DNA of 64,000 nt from Chondrilla cf. caribensis (lineage: Eukaryota; Porifera; Demospongiae; Chondrillida; Chondrillidae). The notes beneath the pieces were generated by a model that saw only the letters and a list, made by a program, of their open reading frames with translations, did not search any database and was not told the DNA's origin. The stretch's first letter is position 1. The number at the start of each line of letters is the position of its first letter. This document shows positions 40,201 through 49,448 of this stretch, piece after piece. The stretch lies in assembly GCA_964020155.1 (NCBI GenBank), contig OZ026550.1, forward strand, positions 1,913,852 through 1,977,851, written 5' to 3'. The translations under genes and the position numbers were made by a program.

Positions 40201-40363
40201 ACAAGGAGTAAGAGGACCCTTAGGAGATATAGGACCCCAAGGACCACAAGGACCACAAGGGGAAAGAGGACCAAAAGGAGACATGGGACCCCAAGGACCA
40301 CCAGGACACCAAGGACCACGAGGACCAAAAGGAGATATAAGATATATAATATATAAGAACTAA
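37236..40363 (+). CDS. Long coiled-coil collagen, copy 4, with CIG interruptions
   Basis: Exons 37,236-37,413 and 38,832-40,363, phase 1 intron (donor GTTAGT, acceptor TTAACAG), 569 residues. Signal peptide and coiled coil as in copies 2 and 3, then RMRRG, CICPP and a long Gly-X-Y domain. The extra length comes from internal amplification. The segment [12 protein letters not shown], where the triplet pattern is interrupted and a cysteine appears, occurs four times (GGC codons at 39,389, 39,566, 39,797 and 39,974). The spacing 177, 231, 177 shows a 408-base higher-order duplication. The C-terminus has lost the CAVPC tail and ends in a short RYIIYKN extension. The 3' sequence AGCCATAATCACA is shared with copy 1. 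AATAAA is at 40,422. The intron is 1.4 kb. Predicted secreted matrix protein; the in-helix cysteines could cross-link chains or make flexible hinges. Confidence 0.88.
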
Positions 40364-40574
40364 TCCCCACAAAACTGGAACCTGTTGGATAGCCATAATC
40401 ACAAGGAATGTAAGGATTATCAATAAATTTACAAACATTGGATCTCAACTTAAAAACAAAAGAAATATAACTAACAATTTTCTCCTTAATCAGTTCAAAA
40501 TAGTAATCATTAATTGAAACAAGAATTAATATCTTTCAGCAATAATTAATAGGGAGTGCGTGTGCATGCGTTGG

Positions 40575-40623
40575 CATGTATGTGTGTGTGTGCTGTGTGT
40601 GTGTGTGTGAGTGTGTGTGTGTA
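40575..40623. repeat. Short (TG)n tract
   Basis: Impure TG repeat after the collagen copy 4 3' flank, equivalent in position to the tract at 13,679. Confidence 0.75.
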
Positions 40624-40624
40624 T

Positions 40625-40989
40625 ATAAACCTTGAATTTCTTAGAGACATGAACTAATATGGTACAATCCAAATTATCTGCGTAACGAATACTTCCAAAC
40701 GATCACATTTTGACCTCGTCAGGACCAAAGGTATTGGTGGACAAACTGGAGATCTAGAAAATCTTACAGCCTCAGAAAATTTGATTTATCCACTTTACTG
40801 TGTATAATTTAATACTGATTTGCATACACTGGTTCATATTTTCCCCGTTCGTTTTACGGAATAACGAAAGTCCGTTTTTCAGGGGGCATTTCACATACAT
40901 TACAATACGGAAAAAGTTGGTTTCAAGACTATGCGTCGTTTTAGCACAGTGTCCGTATTTCAGGGGGCCGGATTATAGGCATCCCACTG
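40625..40989. mobile_element. 5'-truncated copy of the pogo-like element at 60,672
   Basis: Matches 60,870-61,228 closely (GACCTCGTCAGGACCAAAGG; ACGGAATAACGAAAGTCCGT) and has the same right end ATCCCACTG followed by TA. The left end is missing, replaced at the collagen/TG junction. The DNA following it is also shared with 61,229 onward, so the copy arrived by segmental duplication, not by transposition. Confidence 0.7.
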
Positions 40990-41039
40990 TATTCATAATA
41001 TTATTATTATCAGAATAGAATATCTATCATTTTAAATAT

Positions 41040-41485
41040 TATCCGAATCAAACCTTCCAATATCAGTATAAACATTAATGTTTATTATTCATCAGGTTGA
41101 GATTGTATGTGAACAAGTTACTTTAAACACAACAACACCACACACAAATTCCCAACACATACAGAAATGTTTAGAATATGGAACAATAATAATAACACTG
41201 AAAACACCTTCCATACCATCACATGATATATTACAGCATTCATCCGGTGGTATTGAAGAGAATGTCATTCATGAAGCTGTACAGCTACACAAAAGGCACT
41301 GATTACTATGGATATATGTACAACTTTATTGGAGACCACTTGAATTATACAACATCTAAAGGGAATGTAACAGCTGAGAGAGATACCAATGGACAGTCAC
41401 GTGTTGAAGTATTGCTAGGTCATTTGGATTTTTTCCCAATTTTTTTACTTTTTATTTGTAGTGCTGCTGCTTATGATTAAACAGT
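41040..41485 (+). pseudogene. Internally deleted family B minigene
   Basis: 5' flank, the relic piece of exon 1 (LYSYTKGTDYYGYMYNF and HLNYTTSKGN), then a direct jump into B1-type 3' UTR (GTAGTGCTGCTGCTTATGAT). The rest of exon 1, the intron and all membrane spans are missing. An 85-codon frame remains open. The same structure occurs at 62,330-62,802. Confidence 0.6.
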
Positions 41486-43154
41486 GGAATATTATAGGTG
41501 CAGTATAATTGCGACATATATACAAAGATACACACATTGAAATTAATTTACATTCTCAACAGGATTAGTTACCATAGAAGCACTGTCATCACACAGATAT
41601 ACTCAAATACATTACATTCCATGATATACATCATATTTACATGCAATTGATATAATTTTTGATATAATTTTTTATATATAATTTTTGAGTGATCATTGTA
41701 ATTCTTTATATTCTGATTATTGAATTCTACTAAGCATCAGTGGAGATGTATGAGTGCATTATACCTTGGCTGTCCTTATGGGATGATGAGTATTAAGTTT
41801 TCAACCATTAGATACAAATGAAATTTTGATATTAACTCGATTAAATTCCTACACACAATACGCACATACAGATTCGACATAATCCTCTTCGCATGTACTG
41901 CATGTAGTAGATGTGCACGCTTGAAATAATTCTTTAAGTATCTGTAGCACATCTAAAAATTGCCATTGGTCCAAGAGGGAGTTTCAATATTATACTAAGA
42001 CTACCATAAAAGGTAAGTACAGTTCAATATTAACAGCCCCTCTCCAATCATATAAGGAGTACATGAAAGTCCCTCATGCTTTGATTACGTAATACAGTTT
42101 GAGATAATGAATTTATTAAGTACCATAAAATTGAAAATAACATGTTTCCATATTCAAATGCAACAATGCAAAATTAAAACTGAAGACTACAAAATGAGTA
42201 TACAGCTGACATGTGTACTCATTGTAACATTGATTGCATGCATGAGCTAGAGTAGTTTGGGTTGTACATGTTATTGGTGGAACTGCTATTGTTCCGATCA
42301 TTAACTTTTTTTCAACCATTAAATACGATTTTCAATAATAGATAACCAAAATTCCCACACACTCCCAGGTATGACATAATCCTGATCGTACGCAATGTAC
42401 TGTAGTACATTATGTACAATCAGGATTGTACATGTGTACATGCTTCATGGTGCTGATGGTATTTGTATGTGTATATAGGAAGCAATCCAATGCACTATTA
42501 TACTACATCCAAGCAATAACAGGAATATACATCACATGGAATACATGTAAGAATATTAATGTTCTCAGCCCATTTCTTATTATACAGACCATACCTGAGC
42601 TGATGTTGAAATTGGAAAATATAATAATATGATGTTTTATTTGAAATGGTTGTTTTCCAAACTGAGAACTCTAAATCTATTTGGTGTACTCCATTTCTGT
42701 GTTGAATACAAGTGTGAGATGGAGTAATTTCAGGACCTACATGAAGTGTTACCGCCATCAGCTATTCCTGGAGAATAATCTCTTCTCATTCTCTCAACCA
42801 TGTGTTCAATTGTACTTCAAGAGTCCTTAATATGGAGAGGAACCTAAAGTCTCCACATCATATGTATGTCAATTGGCCGACTAACCAGTCAAACAATACA
42901 CATTACCATGTCAACAATTTCCAATAATATCACCAGAATTGTACTTTCGTACAATCATGTGTACTGGGTAAAAATATCACACGTTATCAATGAAGCAGTT
43001 ATTCTCAATATATTGTTAACACCAATTGTCATAATGAAACTAAAAAGTGCATGATCATCTTTTAAATTTCCCCCATGAAGTGTACTAGGAGTACATAAAT
43101 TGACTAATGTGTGTGCTCATAACTAGTTCTAAGGGTGTGCTGAAGTAGTTTGGG
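41486..43154. other. Family B 3' flank then type-II 5' flank of B4
   Basis: 41,486-41,935 is B1/B2-type 3' flank. 41,940-43,140 is the B3-B6-type 5' flank with the old exon 1 relic near 42,690-42,830 (CAGCTATTCCTGGAGAATAA). The initiator context CTGAAGTAGTTTGGGATG at 43,141 is shared by B3-B6. No other gene. Confidence 0.55.
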
Positions 43155-45437
43155 ATGTTCGTGTTATTGATGCTATTAATCAGTCTGACCACTGGTGTGT
43201 GGTCCAGTGAGTGTCCTCAACTTGGTTGCATCAAGAATATGAAAGATTTGATGACAAACTACAAGTGCGACCAGTCCTCAGCTATTCCTGGAATAGATTC
43301 GATTTTCCATCCCTCAGCCGCTAGCATCCATGATAACATCCGAGCTGTGTACTACAACATCTCAATAGGGAACAGTACAGAGGAATCTACACTAACAAGA
43401 GAGCCTACATATGTAGGGAAATGCTGTGATCCTTCCATTACAGCCACCTGCAAAGTGTACTTTGTGTACTCTCATTCCATATTTTATACCATTTTGCCTA
43501 AAGTACTAGACTCTCTGGCTTTTTTAAAAAAAACTGTTCCAACGTTGACCTCAGCTCAAAACTATGTAGATGTGTACTGTTGGGAACCACGACCATTTTG
43601 CACCTTTGGTAATTTCGACTTTGAGCAAATTTTTCAAGATTTCTCACAACAGGTAAACTAATATGAATGTGTTATCATTAATTTAAGTTATATAATTATA
43701 CGAGACTTGAATCTTTAGTAAAATACAAAAGTACCAATTGTAAAATCTGCAATTATACATTTTTCTGATGTAGTCTTGTGGAATTTAGTCTGTTCTGGTG
43801 TACAGACTAGACATACTTTAGGGCTTAGGTTTCAGGCATGGGAGAGGTGGATTGGCTGGTACGGGATCATGAACAACCAAAGACTGTACTTCCATCCAAG
43901 GGCCTGTCAATATGCATTGCCAACTACTCTGTATTCACCAGCTGTCATTTTTGAAAGATGAGGTGGATTAATTAATGTGTTTGGCGGATTAGCTTGATAT
44001 CTACCACTAATTGTAATAATATTATACTAATTGCCTGGGATTGAGTAACTGCAGTGAGTAAAAGGTTTGGTGGGTTTGGACAGTGATGGCAGAATAACAA
44101 AAATCCGCTCTATACCTGTTCTACAGTAACTAAAGTTTATGCCTGAAGATGTGCTTTGATGTATTTTTATGTACCCAGTACAGATGTACTCATAAACATG
44201 TCGGTCGGCATTTTCTATTTAGGTTATGATTAGGTTATGATCAACTTTAGGTTATGATTAATATTTCATATCATTAGCATACTTAGCAATTTTAAAATAT
44301 CATAAAATTGTGTTCATCACTATCAATATATATGAAAATGACAATTGTACGAATATTAATTTTGAAATTTGTTATGATAATACATGTAACCGGTCACATT
44401 GCACATTAAATTGATTATTAATTGTCATATCGCCACATTATCATAATTTATTTTGTTTCATTTGCTAGGTGATAAGATTATATCCAAATGAAGATATATA
44501 CTCTTCAACACATTTGACTCCTGAGAAATTTTTACGAAATGGAAGAACAATATTTTACATCATACCTATTCTTGTGCTCACCTTCTCTGGAATGGTTCTA
44601 TCAGGATACATTGCACGGAAGAGGACACTGATCAGGGAAACACTCACACAGTCATCAATGGCTTTGTACACAGTGAGGTCCGTGATGGTAGTATCCTGGG
44701 TGATGAGCATTTTGCTGTTTGTACAATTCTTTCAAACTTATCATCATTTTCAACTGGCCTTGGACTCCCATCCTACTCTCAGTGCATTTAGGGACTTCTT
44801 TAGTATACAGGTTCTTTTCGGATACTTTCAGCTTGCCACATTCACTATTGTGATTCTCATTGAGGTACCAGCTCTCATGGTTATCTGTTACAAAATGAAG
44901 AAACCACCACAGATGATCTCTGCAGTGTTGCCATCCAGTAGATGTGATAAACTGTCATCAGTACTAACCTATGTACTTGGCACATTCGGTTGCATTGGGA
45001 TAGTCCTTTACGTACAGATCCAGTCAGTGTTCCTAGTTCACATGGTTATATTCTGCTTGTTCTATCCAATGGCGAGCATCATGAATGTGACCAAAACATC
45101 GACAGTAGTAGTGATGCTAATTTTCCTTTTCGTACTACTACAAAAGGGAGTTATCGACTGTGGGAAACGAAGACGCTCAGGTGCAACTGTGCTAAATACA
45201 TTTATATTTTTCATCGCATGGATGATAACAGCATCAGTCTTGCTGGTTTTCTTTGATATGTACCATACACCCCCCCAAACATCTCTCAATACTGGCATAA
45301 TCCTGAATTCCTTATTCTCCTCTACTTTACTTGGTGCAATGGGATACATTTTCAAGAAGGTGATCTACCAGAAGGTGAGGAAGGAGGTGAACACAGCCAA
45401 GAGTGATCCAGAGAGACAGCCTCTTGTTGAAATGTGA
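43155..45437 (+). CDS. Family B membrane protein B4
   Basis: Exons 43,155-43,652 and 44,469-45,437, phase 0 (donor GTAAAC, acceptor TTGCTAG), 488 residues. Signal peptide MFVLLMLLISLTTGVWS, all eight ectodomain cysteines, an NST site, and seven spans with LTQSSMALYTVRSVMVVSW, TFGCIGIVLYVQIQSV and LLGAMGYIFKK. The tail is KSDPERQPLVEM. Very close to B5 and B6. The intron (816 bases) is conserved between B3-B6 at near-exon level, which points to recent duplication rather than constraint. Poly(A): AATAAA at about 45,550. A possible minus-strand gene converges from downstream (see 46,056). Function unknown. Confidence 0.85.
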
Positions 45438-46055
45438 GAATTATTTGTTTGGATTTTAACATTCTCTGGTTCAATTATTATGATAGGTTGCTGTACCAAC
45501 ATTACTAACAGTAACAATAGATACTTAAGTGCATTCATTTAAATGTAGTCAATAAAACATGTATAATATTATGCGAAATGATATTAATCATAATATTATT
45601 AAATGCAATATTTAATAATTAAGAAGTGCTGTATCAATATCAGTGAACATAAATTTATTGAACTTGTACTAGAATATGTATATAATCACACAGGTCATGT
45701 TTTGACTATACAATTTAAACATGAAGAAGGTTAGATCTGCAATACATACTGTAACACGTATAGAGATATACTGAAACCATAAAATTATACCTGTATAATG
45801 GTAAATGACTATTAGGATACTACGTGAAGCCAAATTTACATGAGGGCACGGTAAATCCTTTCGATTTTGTAGAATATATAATCCTTGTCCTCAAGAAAAA
45901 ATTCACACCCACAAATGTGACAATTAAGCACATGAAACGGATTGGTGACATGCAATATCTTCACATACCCACCAAAGTGATGTACAATTATGTACACCGT
46001 TAGAACACATGTACAGAAGTAACAACAGCTAGGGTAGAAAGGCAATTATACACTA
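45438..46055. other. B4 3' flank, possible shared 3' end with a minus-strand gene
   Basis: 45,640-45,985 recurs after B5 (53,095-53,400). On the minus strand an AATAAA lies at about 45,656, which would suit a convergent gene ending here. A 69-codon minus-strand frame at 45,836-46,045 is partly duplicated at 53,266 with different frames, so it is probably not coding. Confidence 0.45.
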
Positions 46056-46136
46056 TCATTCTCCTTCTTGTTCTTCTTGTTGTTGCCTAGCAACTGCCAT
46101 AGCAGCTTGCTGTTTTGGGTCCAATTTGAAATGGAA
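46056..46136 (-). CDS. Possible last exon of an unidentified minus-strand gene
   Basis: On the minus strand a TTTTTCATGCAG acceptor precedes 26 codons ending in stop, with a highly polar Q/E-rich end (PKQQAAMAVARQQQEEQEGE). The composition is unlike the surrounding AT-rich non-coding DNA, and an AATAAA follows downstream on that strand. I could not identify the upstream exons; 46,330-46,820 holds candidate pieces but no convincing donor-acceptor set. I do not recognise the protein. Confidence 0.35.
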   Translation of the reverse strand, partial: FHFKLDPKQQAAMAVARQQQEEQEGE

Positions 46137-46843
46137 CTGCATGAAAAACTGTAATAAAAGACATTGATACTTCCAGTCCACAGGAACTGATAGTGAACCA
46201 AGATATAACAGGGATATACCAGAGAAAAGCATGGGACATCTCATTGAAATAGCAAAGGTGTCAATCCAAAATATAGAAGCAAGTATTTCCAGAAAAAAAT
46301 CCAGGTACTTGTACCCCCAAACTTGAATCACTGGGGCCGGAGCACCTCATTACGTTTAAAAGAACCATTGCTGATAATATTGAGTATAAATAGTGAAGCC
46401 ATTATGCTCAAATTTTAGTCCAATTCAATTATTGTCGTTTTGAAATTGGCCATTTTATTAATGTAATAGCAATTATAAAAAAATCCACTGCTATGCCCCC
46501 CCTTGAATATTTCTGCCTCAACCTATAAACAAGCTCCCATCCCCCCCCCCCACACACACCGTGACCCTGCATGGTACGAGCACAACAGAAACAAATCACC
46601 CACCTGCTTTGTGTTCCCATTCCACTCTGTTCAGAACTTCCCTTCACTCTTATACACCTCACGGCTGGGTATCTATGGGTACAGTCATGATACTATAAAC
46701 AACATATACACACCACATGTATATCAAGCACACACGTACTTGAGAATCATTGTACTTGGAATAGCACCGTAAGTAAGATGCAGATGCTTGTATCTAGGTT
46801 GGTATGTACAAACTCCAGGTAATACATACACATATGTACATAT
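46137..46843. other. Intergenic or intron DNA
   Basis: Unshared within the window. Holds a C13-type run followed by ACACAC at about 46,540. Short frames on both strands, none convincing. Confidence 0.4.
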
Positions 46844-46927
46844 GCACACACACACACACACACACACATACACACACACACACACACACATACACACACA
46901 CACACACACAGACAGACACACACACAC
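46844..46927. repeat. (CA)n microsatellite
   Basis: CA tract with TACAC and GACAGAC interruptions. Confidence 0.9.
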
Positions 46928-46941
46928 AATGTATTGTAATA

Positions 46942-47101
46942 CAGTGTCACCCGCTTAATATACTGCCAGTTGAAAGGCCAAACTGTTTATGCCACAATAT
47001 TCTGGCATGAATTCATCAGTATGGGGAGAGTATACGTGCATTGTGCCAAAAGCCAAAACCGCCATCCGCCATGTTTTTTGCCCATTAAATGGGTGGCACT
47101 G
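46942..47101. mobile_element. pogo-like MITE, 160 bp
   Basis: Left end CAGTGTCACCCGCTTAATA; the right end reverse complemented is CAGTGCCACCCATTTAATG. TA flanks both sides (46,940-46,941 and 47,102-47,103). No coding capacity. The CAGTG terminus and TA target match the elements at 13,921 and 60,672. Confidence 0.75.
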
Positions 47102-47103
47102 TA

Positions 47104-48339
47104 GATGTCCACTTGTTTAAAATATTCTGTTTGGTACCTGTAGCACATCTAAAATTCCCACTAGTCCAAGAGGGATGGAGTTTCAATATTATACCACACC
47201 TACCATAAAAGTTACGTACAGTACAATATTAACAGCCCCTCTCCAATCATATGAGAAGTACATGAAAGTCCCTCATGCTTTGATTACGTATTACAGTTTG
47301 AGGTAATGGATTTATTATGGCTGAAGTTACATGACATTGAAAATAACATGTTTCCATAATATTATTCAAATGCAACAATGCAAAATTCCAACTGAAGATT
47401 ACAAAATGATTAAACAGCTGACATGTGTACTGATTGCTACATTGAATACATGAGCTAGAGTAGTTGGGGTTGTGCATGTTATTGGTGGAACTGCTATCCA
47501 TTTTGACCATTTTCAACCATTAAATACTATTTTCAATAATAAATTACCAAAATTCCCACACACTCCCAGGTATGATATAATCCTTTTGTACGCAATGTAG
47601 TGTAGTACATACGCACATGTACATGCGTACATGCTTCGTGGTGCTGATGGCACTTTTATGTATATGAAGCATTCCAATCCACTATACTACATCTAAGCAA
47701 TAACTGAAATATATACTATATGATGAATACATGTAAGAATATTAATGTTATCAGCCCATTTCTGATTGTACAAGCCATACCTGACCTGATGTTATAATAA
47801 ATTGGAAAATATAATAATATGATGTTTTAATATTTGAAATGGCTGTATTCCAAACTGAGGGCTCTAAATCTGTTTGGTGTACTCCATTTCTGTGTGTTGA
47901 ATACAAGTGTGAGATGGAGTAATTTCAGGACCTACATGAAGCGCTAACACCATCAGCTATTCCTGGAGAATAATCTCATTCTCTCAACCATGAGTTCAGT
48001 TGTACTTCAAGAGTACCTAATATTATGGAAAGGAAACTAAAGACTCCACATCATGTCAATTGGATGACTAATCAGTCAAGCAATACACATTGCTATGTCA
48101 ACAATTCCAATAATATTACCAAAATTGTTCTTTTGCACAATCATGTGTACTGGCTAATAATATTTCACATTATTAATGACACAATTATCTAATAACAGTT
48201 ATTCTCAGCATATTGTTAACACCTCGTCATAATGAAACTGAAAGGTGCATGATCAGCTTTTTGATCTTACTAGGAGTACGTAAATTGACTAATGTGTGTG
48301 CTCATAACTAGTTCTAAGGGTGCGCTGAAGTAGTTTGGG
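47104..48339. other. Type-II 5' flank of B5
   Basis: Same order of motifs as upstream of B3 and B4 (TGTAGCACATCTAAAATTCC; TGATTACGTATTACAGTTTG; TGCTTCGTGGTGCTGATGG; CAGCTATTCCTGGAGAATAA). The GGAAGCAATCC block is degraded here to TGAAGCATTCC. No gene. Confidence 0.55.
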
Positions 48340-49448
48340 ATGTTCGTGTTTTTAATGGCGCTAGTAATCAGTCTGACCACTGGTGTGTGGTCCAGTGAGT
48401 GTTCTCAACTTGGTTGCATCAAGAATATGAAAGATTTGATGACAAACTACAAGTACGACCAGTCCTCAGCTATTCCTGGAATAGATTCAATTTTCACTCC
48501 CTCATCCACTAACTTCTATGATAACATCCGAGCTGTGTACTACAACATCTCAATAGGGAACAGTACAGAGGAATCTACGCTAACAAGAGAGCCTACATAT
48601 GTAGGGAAATGCTGTGATCCTTCCATCACAGACACCTGCAAAGTGTACTTTGTGTACTCTCGTTCCATATTTTATAACATTTTACCTAAAATACTAGACT
48701 CTCTGGCTTATTTAAGGAAACCCGTTCAAACGTTGACCTCAGCTCAAAACTACATACATGAGTACTGTTGGGAACCACGACCATTTTGCACCTTTGGTAA
48801 TTTCGACTTTGAGCAAATTTTTCAAGATTTCTCACAACAGGTAAACTAATAATGATTAAGTTATCATTAATTTGGTTATACATACAAGATTTGAATCTTC
48901 AGTAAAATACAAATGTACCAATTGTAAAGTCTGTGTTACATTTTTGTGATGTTGTCTTGTGGAATTTAGCATGTTCTTCAAATGTTCAAGTAAACCTTAA
49001 ACTCAGTCCAAGACCTGAGGTATACAGACTAGACATACTTAATGGCTTAGGTTTCAGGCATGGGAGAGTCTGGATTGGCTGGTATGGGATCATGAACAAC
49101 CAAAGACTGTACTTCCATCCAAGGGCCTGTCAATATGCATTGCCAACTACTCTGTATTCACCATCTATCATTTGTGAAAGATGAGGTGGATTAATTAATG
49201 TGTTTGGTGGATTAGCTTGATATCTATCACTAATTGTAACATCATACTAATTGCCTGGGATTGAGTAACTGCAGTGAGTAAAAGGTTTGGTGCATATATA
49301 AATGATGGCAGATTAACAAGTATTCACTGTATCATACGTACGGTACGTTTTATATAGTAACTAAAGTTTGTGCCTGAAGATGTGCTTTGGTGTATCCTTA
49401 AGTACTCAGTACATATGTACTTTTAACCATGTTGGCATGCATTTTTAT

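Noticed and set aside
39159..40448. Long minus-strand open frames opposite collagen exons (up to 429 codons here, also at 2.4-3.1, 7.4-8.0 and 11.2-11.9 kb)
   Set aside because: They are Leu-Val or Pro-Gly-Ser rich mirror images of the GGA-CCA codons of Gly-X-Y repeats. No splice or promoter signal; open only because the sense repeats contain no reverse stop codons.
45836..46045. 69-codon minus-strand frame, partly repeated at 53,266
   Set aside because: The duplicate keeps the DNA but not the reading frame, so it is treated as flank or possible 3' UTR.
48933..49184. 83-codon frame in the B5 intron, repeated at 57,968 and similar at 32,447 and 43,770
   Set aside because: Lies within the intron, and the B3 and B4 versions are broken. 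Similarity follows from recent duplication, which preserves intron and exon alike.
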